Source: Verrucomicrobiaceae bacterium (lineage in GTDB: Bacteria > Verrucomicrobiota > Verrucomicrobiia > Verrucomicrobiales > Verrucomicrobiaceae). Taken from it: 64,000 bases of DNA. Shown piece after piece: positions 15,425-24,966 of the stretch (within the stretch, counting starts at the first letter, position 1; each line of letters begins with the position of its first letter). A program made the translations under genes and the position numbers. The DNA lies in assembly GCA_016795465.1 (NCBI GenBank), contig JAEUHK010000131.1:47371-111370 (forward strand), written 5' to 3'. The notes below the pieces were generated by a model. The model was not told the DNA's origin, did not search any database, and worked only from the letters and a program-made list of their open reading frames with translations.

Positions 15425-17494
15425 ATGAAACCCGCCCTGACCACGCTTTTCACTCTTCTTGCCGTCCAAGCCTTCGCCGCGCCTGATGTCGTCATTTATG
15501 GCGGCACCTCGGGTGGTGTCACGGCGGCCATTCAAACAGCTCGCATGGGCAAAACGGCTGTTTTGATCGAACCGACAAATTTTCTCGGCGGCCTGACCAC
15601 GGGCGGACTCGGTGCGACGGACATCGGTAACAAAAAAGCTATCGGTGGTATCTCGCGGGAGTTTTACGCCAATGTCTTCCAATACTACGCCGATCCCGCG
15701 AAGTGGAAGCAGCAGACCCGCGAGCAATACTTCGCCAAGCGCCCGCACGGCAACTCCAGCACCGAAACGACGATGTGGACCTTCGAGCCGCATGCCGCGA
15801 CGGAGATTTACGACGCCATGCTCGCAAAGGTGAAGGACAAGGTGACGGTGGTATTCGGTGAACGGCTCGATTTGAAGAACGGCGTCGTCAAAAACGGCAC
15901 GCGCATCACGAAAATCATCATGGAGAGCGGCAAGGAGTTCGAAGGCGCGATGTTCATCGACGCCACTTATGAAGGCGATCTCATGGCGAAGGCAGGCGTG
16001 AGCTACCATGTCGGTCGCGAGGCGAATTCGCTCTATGGCGAGACCATCAACGGCCTTCAGATGGCCGGCGCGAAGCATCATCAGTTCATCAAAAACGTCG
16101 ATCCGTATGTGAAGCCGGGTGATCCGAGCAGCGGGCTCGTTTGGGGTGTCACACCGATGCCGGAAGGGAAAGACGGCGACGGCGATCACCGCATCCAGGC
16201 TTACAATTTCCGCATGTGCAACACGGACGACGATTCCAACCGCGTGCCATTCCCGAAGCCGGAAAACTACGACGAAAAGCAGTTCGAGCTGCTGCTGCGC
16301 AACTTTGAGGCCGGTGATCCGCGTCATCCTTGGGCACCGACGCCGATGCCGAATCGCAAGACGGACACGAACAACAACTTCGCCTTCAGCACCGACATGA
16401 TCGGCATGAACTACGACTACCCGGACGCTGATTACGCCACGCGGGCGAAGATCTGGAAGGCGCATGAGGATTATCAAAAAGGTCTCATGTGGACGCTCGC
16501 CAATCATCCGCGGGTGCCGGAGAAAATTCGTGCCTACTACTCGCAGTGGGGCCTGGCGAAAGATGAGTTCACCGACAACGGCAACTGGCCGCGCCAGATG
16601 TATGTGCGCGAGGCCCGCCGCATGATCGGCGGCTACGTCATGAGCGAGCAGAACTGCAAACGCCGCGTCATCGTCGAAGACAGCGTCGGCATGGGCGCCT
16701 ACAACATGGACAGCCACCACACGCAGCGCTACGTCACGAAGGAAGGCTTTGCCCGCAACGAAGGCGATATCCAGATCGGCGTGCGTCCGTATCCGATCAG
16801 CTACCGCAGCATCACGCCAAAGGCCGAGCAATGCACGAACCTGCTCGTGCCCGTGTGCCTCAGCGCCAGCCACATCTCGTATGGCAGCATCCGCATGGAG
16901 CCCGTCTTCATGGTCATGGGCCAAAGCGCCGCCACCGCCGCGGTGCTCGCCATCGAAGCCAACGTCGATCTGCAAAAGCTCGATTACGCCAAGCTCAAAG
17001 CGAAGCTCCTTGCTGACGGCCAGGTGCTCGATTTCGAGTCACCGCCCATGCCGGAGCATGTCGCGTTCACCAAAGAACAACTCGGCGGCATCGTCGTCGA
17101 TGACAGCGAGGCCGATTTGACCGGCTTCAGCTCCGAAGGCCACACCACACCCGGCTTCGTCGGCCAAGGCTACCGCCACGACGGCGACAGCCTCAAAGGC
17201 GAGCAAAAGGCCCGCTTCACGCCCAACCTGCCCAACGGAGGCCAGTATCGCGTTTCCATCGCCTACACCGCGCTCGGCAATCGCGCCGAAAAAGTCCCCG
17301 TCATCATCCACCACGCCGACGGCGAGAAGACCGTCATCGTGAACCAGAAGGAAAAGCCCACCGAGAAGTTCAATCTGCTCCCTCTCGGCACCTTCCGCTT
17401 CGAAGCTGGCAAAACCGGCTGGCTCGAAGTCCGCAATGAAGGCACCACCGGCCATGTCATCATCGACGCGGCGCAGTGGTTGCCCGCGAAGTGA
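15425..17494 (+). CDS. Secreted FAD-dependent oxidoreductase with golvesin-like C-terminal domain
   Basis: A 689-residue exported protein. Signal peptide at residues 1-19 (ending AFAA), followed at once by a dinucleotide-binding segment VVIYGGTSGGVTAAIQTARM and the FAD_oxidored-type GGLTTGGLGATD. The middle contains the FAD-family segment YDAMLAKV and a long insert. The C-terminal about 130 residues (GFSSEGHTTPGFVGQGYRHD onward) form a beta-rich golvesin/xanthan-lyase-like domain, probably carbohydrate-binding. Such proteins are abundant in Verrucomicrobia and Planctomycetes and are suspected to act on polysaccharides; the reaction is not known. Confidence 0.87.
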   Translation: MKPALTTLFTLLAVQAFAAPDVVIYGGTSGGVTAAIQTARMGKTAVLIEPTNFLGGLTTGGLGATDIGNKKAIGGISREFYANVFQYYADPAKWKQQTREQYFAKRPHGNSSTETTMWTFEPHAATEIYDAMLAKVKDKVTVVFGERLDLKNGVVKNGTRITKIIMESGKEFEGAMFIDATYEGDLMAKAGVSYHVGREANSLYGETINGLQMAGAKHHQFIKNVDPYVKPGDPSSGLVWGVTPMPEGKDGDGDHRIQAYNFRMCNTDDDSNRVPFPKPENYDEKQFELLLRNFEAGDPRHPWAPTPMPNRKTDTNNNFAFSTDMIGMNYDYPDADYATRAKIWKAHEDYQKGLMWTLANHPRVPEKIRAYYSQWGLAKDEFTDNGNWPRQMYVREARRMIGGYVMSEQNCKRRVIVEDSVGMGAYNMDSHHTQRYVTKEGFARNEGDIQIGVRPYPISYRSITPKAEQCTNLLVPVCLSASHISYGSIRMEPVFMVMGQSAATAAVLAIEANVDLQKLDYAKLKAKLLADGQVLDFESPPMPEHVAFTKEQLGGIVVDDSEADLTGFSSEGHTTPGFVGQGYRHDGDSLKGEQKARFTPNLPNGGQYRVSIAYTALGNRAEKVPVIIHHADGEKTVIVNQKEKPTEKFNLLPLGTFRFEAGKTGWLEVRNEGTTGHVIIDAAQWLPAK

Positions 17495-17500
17495 GTTTCA

Positions 17501-18868
17501 TCACTGCTGCTGAAGCACTTCGAGGACTTGATCTCGAAGGGCTTCGGCGGCGGAAGCGTCGCTGAAGTGATTGGTCATGAGGGTGAAGGTCACTTCGGGG
17601 CCGGACGAGGTTTTGAGGAAGCCGGTGATGGTTCGGATGCCGGACATGGCACCGCCTTTCCAGCGGAGCGGGCCGCTTGAGAGCAGTGAATTCCGATAAG
17701 CAGCACCATGCGGGCCGGTTTTGGCGAGGTGCTGGAGCTTGGCGAGATCGTGTGGGGTGATGAAATCTGCCCGCGAGAGGCCACTGCCGTCTTCCATGCG
17801 CAGGCGGGTGAAGTCGAGCCCGCGGCCTTTCCAGTGATCACGGATGACGGCGACGGGATCACGCTGCTGTTGATGGCCGAGGAGGCGCAGCACACACTCG
17901 GTTTCATGGTTGTCCGAGGTGGCGTGGATGCTGGTGATGATTTCGATGAGCGGCGGTGAGAGGTGCTGGAGCAGGACGACCTTCGCGGGAGCTGCGCTGG
18001 AGGTGAGGCGGCCATCAATCTGGATGCCGCGGGCCACGAGAAGCCGTTGGAAATGGTGTGCGGCAAAGGCTGCGGGATCTGGCACGGCTCCGGTGACGGT
18101 GAAGCCCTTCGCATCAAGCGGGAGCGTGCCGCGAAGGTGGATGAAGGGTGTGTTTTCGCCGCCGTGGATCATGACGCGATCACCCGAGCCCGCGGGACCG
18201 GTGGTGACTTCGTTGCGGAAGGTGACGCCGGGCACCTCCGGCTCCGCACCGAGAAAGGCGGCTGGCTGGCCGATGGCGGTGCCGGGGCGGAAACGGGCCG
18301 TGTAGCGGTTGTGGTTCAAATTGAGAGCAGAGACGCCGCTGCCGTAGCCATTGCCGATGTCTCCCCAGTTCCAGAAATCCGGGTAGAGGCTGCCCTTGAT
18401 GAGATTGGCATCGACCCGGATGCCGCCGGTGATGCGCCGGAGGCCGTTGGCATGGAGTTTCGCGGCAATTTGCTCCAACGTGGTGAGGTCGAGCATCGGG
18501 TCGCCTCCGCCGACGAGCACGAGATCGCCTTCGAGCAGGCCGTTTTGCATGGGCGCGGCAGCTCGAAACTCGGTCACAAAGTGAAAATCGGGGCCCAAGA
18601 CCTCCAACGCAGTGGCCGTGGTCACCGTTTTGAGAGCGGAGGCCGGGATGAAGGCCGTGTGGGCCTGCGAGTCAAAAACAACACCGCCTTGATCGTCGAG
18701 CACACAGAGGCCGATGGCGGCTCCGCGGAGGCCGTCCGTGGTTTGGGCCTTGGCGAGCACGTTTCTGAGATTCGCCTGCCATTTGGCCTCGGGCGCTGCC
18801 GTGGGCTTCTCCGGGCCACAGGAGGCCAAGAAGAGCACGATGGGCAGCAGACGGAGCAGGTTTCGCAT
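17501..18868 (-). CDS. dacB: D-alanyl-D-alanine carboxypeptidase/endopeptidase, PBP4 (DacB) family
   Basis: Periplasmic peptidoglycan peptidase of family S13. Starts at 18868 with a lipoprotein-type signal (LFLASC, Cys17), so probably lipid-anchored. Catalytic motifs: S-A-L-K at residues 77-80, the SDN motif in HATSDNHETE, and the third motif, normally KTG, appears as KGG in LRWKGGAMSG. The S13 insert domain lies between the first two motifs. The altered third motif could reduce activity or be tolerated. An upstream start at 18967 would overlap the divergent VOC gene and lose the lipobox position. Convergent with the FAD oxidoreductase, 6 nt apart. Confidence 0.9.
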   Translation of the reverse strand: MRNLLRLLPIVLFLASCGPEKPTAAPEAKWQANLRNVLAKAQTTDGLRGAAIGLCVLDDQGGVVFDSQAHTAFIPASALKTVTTATALEVLGPDFHFVTEFRAAAPMQNGLLEGDLVLVGGGDPMLDLTTLEQIAAKLHANGLRRITGGIRVDANLIKGSLYPDFWNWGDIGNGYGSGVSALNLNHNRYTARFRPGTAIGQPAAFLGAEPEVPGVTFRNEVTTGPAGSGDRVMIHGGENTPFIHLRGTLPLDAKGFTVTGAVPDPAAFAAHHFQRLLVARGIQIDGRLTSSAAPAKVVLLQHLSPPLIEIITSIHATSDNHETECVLRLLGHQQQRDPVAVIRDHWKGRGLDFTRLRMEDGSGLSRADFITPHDLAKLQHLAKTGPHGAAYRNSLLSSGPLRWKGGAMSGIRTITGFLKTSSGPEVTFTLMTNHFSDASAAEALRDQVLEVLQQQ

Positions 18869-18923
18869 CGGCGGAGTGTGCGCGTGCCTTGCGGTTTTGC
18901 CAAGCGCGGCGCATGCTGCGGCG

Positions 18924-19271
18924 ATGAAACCCGAGAAAGTGAAATTCATGCTGATGGCAGCGGACATGAGGCGTGCCGTGCGTTTTTACCGCGATGTCAT
19001 CGGACTGGAGGAGGTGTTTGTGAGCGACTTCTGGACCGAATTGCGGCACGGCGACGCGATCATTGCGCTGCACGGCGGGCACGATGGCTTGCGGAATCCC
19101 ACCGGGCTTTCGTTTCAATTCGAGGACGTGCTGGCCAAATCCGAAGCCATCCGCCAGGCCGGCGCGGTGATCCTTCAATCACCCGGACAACGCGAAGGCG
19201 AGCCGATCCTGCTCGGCATCTACCGCGACGCGGAAGGGAACGAGGTTTTTATCACTCAATATGTCGGTTGA
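18924..19271 (+). CDS. VOC (glyoxalase/bleomycin resistance) family protein
   Basis: A 115-residue single-unit VOC fold. The segments MAADMRRAVRFYRDVIGLEE (near the start) and FQFEDVLAKSEAIRQAGA and DAEGNEVFITQ give the beta-alpha-beta-beta-beta repeat pattern typical of the superfamily. VOC proteins bind a metal and act on varied small substrates; which one here is not known. The start at 18924 is the first ATG before the family's first beta strand. It is divergent from the PBP4-type gene. Confidence 0.85.
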   Translation: MKPEKVKFMLMAADMRRAVRFYRDVIGLEEVFVSDFWTELRHGDAIIALHGGHDGLRNPTGLSFQFEDVLAKSEAIRQAGAVILQSPGQREGEPILLGIYRDAEGNEVFITQYVG

Positions 19272-19331
19272 GCGAAGGGCAGGGGAGATGTCATGCCTGG
19301 CGGCTTTTTTCGCGCATTTCAGGTCGAGGGA

Positions 19332-19361
19332 TTGACACTCGGAGGCCATCCCGCTTAATCT
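19332..19361 (+). promoter_or_regulatory. Sigma70-type promoter upstream of the secretion ATPase cluster
   Basis: TTGACA at 19332-19337 and TAATCT at 19356-19361 with an 18-bp spacer, 55 bp ahead of the first GspE/PilB start at 19417. A perfect -35 box with a 4/6 -10 box; transcription would begin near 19368. Confidence 0.55.
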
Positions 19362-19416
19362 CAAATTTCTCGATAATCTCCCTCAGGCCCCATTTTCGTC
19401 TTTCCCCTCCTATTTC

Positions 19417-21072
19417 ATGTACTCGAATGAAAAATACCTCCTGGAACTGCTCCAAGAATCCGGGCTGCTGACTGACCGCGACATCCAGGGCGTGGCCTCG
19501 ACCAAAAAGCCCGGCGAAAGCGTTCTGGAAACGCTGATCAAGACTGGCGTGGTCTCCGACGAGCAGGTGGCGCAGACCGTGGCGGTTAACTCCGGCATGG
19601 AATATGTCGATCTGCACGGCTTCGAGCCGCATCCAAGTCTGAAAAGCCTCGTGCCGCTGGAGGTGGCGGTTCGTTACAAGGTCGCACCGCTGGGCACGAA
19701 TGGCTCGGCGCTCCAAGTGGTGGTGGCTGATCCGTATGATTTTGAGACGCTCGACGCGCTGCCGCACGTGTTGCAGCCGGAAATCGAGTTTTTCTGCTCC
19801 ACGCCGGCGCTGATCAAGCTGCTGCAATCCAACATTTACGGCAATGAGGCCATCGGTGGCAGCACGGTGAAGGGGCACGGACTGGATGCAGCGGGCGATG
19901 ACGCGCCGGTGATCAAGCTGGTGACGAACCTGCTGACCGAGGCCTTCAAGAACAAGGCGTCCGATATTCACATCGAGCCGATGGAGAAGGACATCCGCGT
20001 CCGCTACCGCATGGACGGTGTGATGGTGGACATCGAGCATCATCCGAAGCGTCTGCTGGCTGCGATCATCGGTCGTATCAAGATCATGACCGGCACGATG
20101 CAGCTCGATGAGAAGCGCGTCCCGCAGGACGGCCGCATCCAGATGAACTACAACGACAAGGAGATCGACATGCGTGTCTCGATCATCCCGACGAGCAATG
20201 GCGAGTCGGTCGTCATGCGTGTGCTCGACAAGAGCAGCCTGCGCCTCGGCCTTGTGGACCTCGGCTTCCTCTCGGATGACCAGGCCAGCTTTGAGGAGCT
20301 CATCTCCCTGCCGGACGGCATCATTCTGGTCACCGGCCCCACGGGTTCCGGCAAGACGACGACGCTTTACGCCTGCCTGAACTTCATCAACCGCCCGGAC
20401 CGCAAGATCATCACGGTGGAAGACCCTGTCGAATATGAGCTTCCCGGCATCAACCAGGTCATGGTGAAGGAGGATGTGGGCATGACCTTTGCTGCCGCGC
20501 TACGCGCGATGCTGCGTCAGGCGCCAAACATCATCATGCTGGGGGAAATTCGTGACATGGAGACGGCATCCATCGCCATCCAGGCCTCGCTGACAGGTCA
20601 CTTGGTGTTCTCCACGCTGCACACGAATGACGCTCCGAGTGCTGTGGCCCGTCTGGCGGACATCGGCATCAAACCCTTCCTCATCGCCTCCGCTGTGCGT
20701 GCCATCGAGGCCCAGCGCCTCGTGCGCAAACTGTGCGGTGATTGCAAGACGGTCTCGTCGCTCAGCGATCGCGAGCTGCGTTCGCTCGGTCTTGACGCGG
20801 CGCAGGCTATGGATGCCACGATCATGGGACCTGCGGGCTGCGGCAAGTGCCGCCAGCTCGGCTATCGCGGTCGTATGAGCCTCGTCGAGATCTTCAAAAT
20901 CGACGACGAAGTGCGCAGCATGATCAATCAGCAGCTCACCACGCCGCAGCTCCGCAAGCGTGCCCGCGAGCTCGGCATGCGCACCCTGCGCGAGGACGGC
21001 GTCCGCAAGGTGCTGGCCGGCCTCACGACCGCCGATGAGGTCATCGAGGCCACCATGGCCGACTCGCATTGA
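19417..21072 (+). CDS. GspE/PilB-family assembly ATPase, first copy
   Basis: A 551-residue hexameric ATPase powering type II secretion or type IV pilus assembly from the cytoplasm. N-terminal GspE-type domain (1-150), then the core with Walker A GPTGSGKTTTLYA at about 305-317, Asp box (DIHIEPMEKDIRVRYRMDG), Walker B with IIMLGEIRDMETA and His box (GHLVFSTLHTND). A CxxC...CxxC zinc-binding segment is at about 440-485 (CGDC, CGKC). Start of a four-gene cluster with a second ATPase 48 nt downstream. Which of the two drives assembly is not decidable from sequence. Confidence 0.93.
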   Translation: MYSNEKYLLELLQESGLLTDRDIQGVASTKKPGESVLETLIKTGVVSDEQVAQTVAVNSGMEYVDLHGFEPHPSLKSLVPLEVAVRYKVAPLGTNGSALQVVVADPYDFETLDALPHVLQPEIEFFCSTPALIKLLQSNIYGNEAIGGSTVKGHGLDAAGDDAPVIKLVTNLLTEAFKNKASDIHIEPMEKDIRVRYRMDGVMVDIEHHPKRLLAAIIGRIKIMTGTMQLDEKRVPQDGRIQMNYNDKEIDMRVSIIPTSNGESVVMRVLDKSSLRLGLVDLGFLSDDQASFEELISLPDGIILVTGPTGSGKTTTLYACLNFINRPDRKIITVEDPVEYELPGINQVMVKEDVGMTFAAALRAMLRQAPNIIMLGEIRDMETASIAIQASLTGHLVFSTLHTNDAPSAVARLADIGIKPFLIASAVRAIEAQRLVRKLCGDCKTVSSLSDRELRSLGLDAAQAMDATIMGPAGCGKCRQLGYRGRMSLVEIFKIDDEVRSMINQQLTTPQLRKRARELGMRTLREDGVRKVLAGLTTADEVIEATMADSH

Positions 21073-21120
21073 TCTTTCCGCCTTTCCTCCTCCCTCGTAA
21101 CTCTTTTCTCTTAAATCACC

Positions 21121-22785
21121 ATGACTGTTTCCAACGTCATCGACATGCTCATCAACCGCGGCGTCATCGACTCCGGCCAGGCCGACGATTTGACGCGCGA
21201 CTGCGTCACCGACGGCAAGGACATTCTCCAGACGCTGCTCGACTACGGCATCTACTCGAACGAAGACGAGTTCTGGGGGCACGTGGCCGAAGAGCTCGGT
21301 GCAGAGCACTTTGACCTCGCCACCTACGAGCCAGCTCCATCTGTGGTGAATCTCATCACCCCAGGCATGGCACGCCTGTATGGCTGCTTCCCCATCACGC
21401 TCGATGGGCAAGGCCTGCATGTGGCCTTCACGGATCCGCTGAACCCGCAACTCGTCGAGGACCTCCGCTTCGGTCTCGGAAAAAGCATTGTGCCCGTCGT
21501 GGCCCGCCGCAGCCAGGTGCAGGCTCTCATTGATAAACACTACGGCAACAGCGCCCCAAGCATCGAGGAGATCTTTGGCCAGATGGGCAAGGGTGGTGCC
21601 GCGGCGCAGTCCGCGGAGCAGGAGGCCAATTCCGCTCCGATTGTGAAGTTCGTCGATCTCGTGCTCACCCAAGCCATCAAGGAGCGTGCCTCGGACATCC
21701 ACTTCGAGCCCTTCGAGCGTGAATTCAAGATTCGCTACCGTGTGGACGGTGCCCTGTATGAGATGGCCCCGCCTCCCGTGCACCTCGCCACCTCCGTCAT
21801 TTCCCGCGTGAAGGTCATGGCGAACATGAACATCGCCGAACGTCGTATCCCGCAGGACGGCCGCATCATGACCACCGTCGCTGGAAAGGCCATCGACATG
21901 CGCGTCAATTCGCTTCCGACGCAGCATGGCGAGTCCGTGGTGCTTCGCGTGCTCGACCGCTCCTCCGTGAACCTGGATCTCGAGACGCTCGGCATGCAGC
22001 CCTTCCTTTTCGACTACATCGTCGAGACAATTCACAAGCCGAACGGCATCTTCATCGTCACCGGCCCCACTGGTGCCGGCAAGACGACCACTCTTTATGC
22101 CGCCCTCCGCCGCATCAATACCATCGATGCCAAGCTCCTCACCGCTGAAGACCCCGTCGAATACGAAATCGATGGCATCATGCAGGTGCCGATCAACGAG
22201 GGCGTCGGGCTCACCTTCGCCAAGGCACTGCGTGCCTTCCTTCGTCAGGACCCGGACCGGATCATGGTGGGGGAGATGCGCGACCTCGAAACGGCGCAAA
22301 TCGCCATCCAAGCATCGCTCACGGGCCACTTGGTGCTCAGCACGCTTCATACCAACGACTCTGCTGGTGCTGTGACCCGTCTCGTGGACATGGGCGTCGA
22401 ACCCTTCCTTGTCTCCGCCACGCTGGAGGGGGTGCTCGCTCAGCGTCTCCTGCGCACCATTTGCAAAGGGTGCCGTGCCCCCTACGAGCCGAACAACCAC
22501 ATCCTCACCCAGCTCGGCCTCAGCCGCGATGACATCGCCGGGAAGCCCTTCTACACGGGTTCAGGTTGCTCCACTTGTGGTAACAGCGGTTACAAAGGCC
22601 GCAAAGGCATCTACGAACTGCTCGACATCAGCGACCCTCTCCGTGATCTGATCACTTCACGTGCGCCGTCGCTGGTGCTTCGCCAAAAAGCCATCGAACT
22701 CGGCATGGTCACCCTCCGCGAGGACGGCCTGCGCAGCATTTATGATGGTGACACCACCGTCGAAGAAGTGCTGAAGTACACCTGA
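21121..22785 (+). CDS. GspE/PilB-family assembly ATPase, second copy
   Basis: A 554-residue paralogue of the preceding protein with the same layout: N-terminal domain, Asp box (DIHFEPFEREFKIRYRVDG), Walker A GPTGAGKTTTLYAA, Walker B RIMVGEMRDLETAQIA, His box GHLVLSTLHTND and a zinc segment with CKGC and CSTCG. The N-terminal domain is acidic and differs from that of the first copy. It is 48 nt from the first ATPase. The two may form a mixed machine or serve different substrates. Ends 131 nt before the GspF/PilC gene. Confidence 0.93.
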   Translation: MTVSNVIDMLINRGVIDSGQADDLTRDCVTDGKDILQTLLDYGIYSNEDEFWGHVAEELGAEHFDLATYEPAPSVVNLITPGMARLYGCFPITLDGQGLHVAFTDPLNPQLVEDLRFGLGKSIVPVVARRSQVQALIDKHYGNSAPSIEEIFGQMGKGGAAAQSAEQEANSAPIVKFVDLVLTQAIKERASDIHFEPFEREFKIRYRVDGALYEMAPPPVHLATSVISRVKVMANMNIAERRIPQDGRIMTTVAGKAIDMRVNSLPTQHGESVVLRVLDRSSVNLDLETLGMQPFLFDYIVETIHKPNGIFIVTGPTGAGKTTTLYAALRRINTIDAKLLTAEDPVEYEIDGIMQVPINEGVGLTFAKALRAFLRQDPDRIMVGEMRDLETAQIAIQASLTGHLVLSTLHTNDSAGAVTRLVDMGVEPFLVSATLEGVLAQRLLRTICKGCRAPYEPNNHILTQLGLSRDDIAGKPFYTGSGCSTCGNSGYKGRKGIYELLDISDPLRDLITSRAPSLVLRQKAIELGMVTLREDGLRSIYDGDTTVEEVLKYT

Positions 22786-22916
22786 TCCAGCCATTCGCCG
22801 CCAGAAATCTACCGCAGATGGATTTCCGGCGCGAATTTGAGATGGACAGAACGCTTCCTCCCTCGGTATAAGCACACATACCCGCGATTTTCGCCCCCTT
22901 TCCCGACAACAATTCT

Positions 22917-24194
22917 ATGCCCCGATTCCACTACATCGCTCTCGACCAGAACGGCCAGGAGACTGCCGGCGATCTGGAAGCCGCCTCCGAGGCCGACGCC
23001 TACAACCAGCTCCGTGCCAGCGGCTACTACCCGACCCAGGTGGCTGCAGAAGGAGCCGGTCAGGCTGCCGCGATCAAAAAACGCGCCAAGACCTCCAAGG
23101 GTAAGGAGAAAGTCGTGAGAGTGGGTGCCAACGCCCGCGTGAAGAGCAAGGTGCTCATGATTTTCACGCGCCAGCTCGCCACCCTGATCGACTCAGGTTT
23201 GCCGCTGCTCCGTGGGCTCACGGTGCTCGGACGCCAGGAGCCAGTGCCGGTGATGAAAGCCACGATCAACACGCTCGCTGAGAACGTGCAGACCGGCTCG
23301 ACCTTCTCCGAAAGCCTCCAGCAATATCCCCGCATCTTCAACAAGCTGTATGTGAACATGGTGAAGGCCGGTGAACTCGGCGGTGTGCTTGAGCTTGTCT
23401 TGAATCGTCTGGCCGAATACCAGGAAAAGGCTCAAAAGCTCAAAAACAAGATCGTCGCCGCGATGGTTTACCCCATCATCGTGATGTGCATCGCCGCGGG
23501 CATCATGGTCTTCCTCATGCTCGTGATCGTTCCGCGCTTCGAAACCATTTTCGAGGACATGCTCGGGTCCAAGGAAAAGCTGCCAGAGCTCACGAAGTGG
23601 GTCATTGGCTTCTCCCGCTGGATGTGGGAATACATCTGGTACATCATCGCCGTGGTCGTGACGGTCTTCGTCTCCTGGCGTGCCATGGCCGCCACCAAGG
23701 GCGGTCGCCTCTGGATTGATGGGATGAAGCTCAAATTGCCGCTCTTTGGTGATGTGCAGCGCAAAACCGCCATCTCGCGTTTCACCCGCACCCTCGGCAC
23801 TCTCGTCACTTCAGGTGTGCCGATTCTTCAGGCCCTCAACATTACTCGTGACACCGCTGGTAACGTCGTCGTCTCCAACGCCATCATGAAGGTGCACGAT
23901 GCGGTGAAAGAAGGTGAATCCATGGTGGGCCCGCTTGAGGCCAGTAACGTCTTCCCGCCGATGGTGATCTCGATGGTGGACGTGGGTGAGGAAACAGGTC
24001 AGCTCCCCGAGATGCTCTTGAAGATTGCGGACGTTTACGAAGATGAGGTGGACAATTCCGTCTCGGCCCTCACCTCCATGCTCGAGCCGTTGATGATCGT
24101 CATCCTGGCCCTTGTGGTCGGTGTGATCGTCATGGCGCTCTTCCTTCCGCTTATCGACGTCATTAAAAACCTCAGCGGTGGTGGCGGGGGCTAG
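22917..24194 (+). CDS. Type II secretion/type IV pilus inner-membrane platform protein GspF/PilC
   Basis: A 425-residue polytopic inner-membrane protein that anchors the assembly ATPase. N-terminal segment YIALDQNGQETAGDLEA is the family's first domain; then the two repeated GspF domains, with transmembrane segments at about 180-205, 237-253 and 388-415. The motif ESLQQYPRIFNKLYVNMVKA and its repeat (GPLEASNVFPPMVISMVDVG) are typical. A Lys-rich linker lies at residues 48-80. Third gene of the cluster. The start ATG follows the previous gene's intergenic 131 nt. Confidence 0.94.
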   Translation: MPRFHYIALDQNGQETAGDLEAASEADAYNQLRASGYYPTQVAAEGAGQAAAIKKRAKTSKGKEKVVRVGANARVKSKVLMIFTRQLATLIDSGLPLLRGLTVLGRQEPVPVMKATINTLAENVQTGSTFSESLQQYPRIFNKLYVNMVKAGELGGVLELVLNRLAEYQEKAQKLKNKIVAAMVYPIIVMCIAAGIMVFLMLVIVPRFETIFEDMLGSKEKLPELTKWVIGFSRWMWEYIWYIIAVVVTVFVSWRAMAATKGGRLWIDGMKLKLPLFGDVQRKTAISRFTRTLGTLVTSGVPILQALNITRDTAGNVVVSNAIMKVHDAVKEGESMVGPLEASNVFPPMVISMVDVGEETGQLPEMLLKIADVYEDEVDNSVSALTSMLEPLMIVILALVVGVIVMALFLPLIDVIKNLSGGGGG

Positions 24195-24244
24195 GTCTAA
24201 ACGCCTCGCCGCTTCCCTCTCCAACCTCTCAACCCCGCTTTGTC

Positions 24245-24919
24245 ATGAAACTCCCCGTCTCACGCCGCCGGGCCTCCGGCTTCACCCTTGCTGAAATGAT
24301 GATTGTCATATCGATCATCGTCGTTTTGGCAGCATTGACCCTTGGCGGCTACAACTACGCGATGCGTGGCTCCAAGCGCCGCACCACAGAGGCCACTATG
24401 ACGGCGATCACGTCCTCGCTGGAGCGTTACTTTGAGAAGTATGGGGAGTACCCCGAGCCGGCATCCCAAGAGGAATTTGTGCAGACAATGCCGGGCAAAC
24501 AGTACAATGTGGGCGGGGCGCGTTGTCTTTATCAGGCTCTCCGAGGAGATGGTTACGATGCCATCAAAGGAGCGGAGAATTCCGCAGGTGGTGGCACTGC
24601 AGCCTCCGATGGAGATTTTGATGAGTCGGAAGTGCTCAACGTATTGTTCAAGGACATGCCGCCCACGATGTGGAGGAAGCTGAACGGTGCCTATTTTATT
24701 GTCGATGGCTTTCAAAACCCATTCCAATATGCCAAAGCCCCTCCAGTGGGAACCACTGCTGCTGGTGGCGGAGGTGGTTCGAGTGGCGAGGTGGAACCCA
24801 CCATCAACTCAACCTATGACATCTGGTCGTATGGAGAGGATGACATCAATACCTCGGCCAAGTCTTCCGACGCGATCGACAAGCCCGAAATCGCCGCCAA
24901 GTGGATCAAGAACTGGTGA
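24245..24919 (+). CDS. Type II secretion/pilus pseudopilin (GspG-like)
   Basis: A 224-residue prepilin. Basic leader and cleavage site at RRRASG|FTLAEMMIV (Gly12-Phe13), with Glu at +5, followed by the hydrophobic helix of class III/pseudopilin proteins. The globular part has inserts rich in Gly and Ser. The C-terminal segment TYDIWSYGEDD is the GspG-like calcium-loop equivalent. A peptidase of the PilD/GspO type is not in the window. It is the last gene of the four-gene cluster and 50 nt after the GspF gene. Confidence 0.88.
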   Translation: MKLPVSRRRASGFTLAEMMIVISIIVVLAALTLGGYNYAMRGSKRRTTEATMTAITSSLERYFEKYGEYPEPASQEEFVQTMPGKQYNVGGARCLYQALRGDGYDAIKGAENSAGGGTAASDGDFDESEVLNVLFKDMPPTMWRKLNGAYFIVDGFQNPFQYAKAPPVGTTAAGGGGGSSGEVEPTINSTYDIWSYGEDDINTSAKSSDAIDKPEIAAKWIKNW

Positions 24920-24966
24920 GTGTAAAAGGGGCGTGTCAGCGCTAGCGCCATCATTGGAACACAGCC

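Noticed and set aside
20500..22500. Leftward frame of 666 codons opposite the secretion ATPases
   Set aside because: Mirror of the conserved ATPase codons; no domain and no start context.
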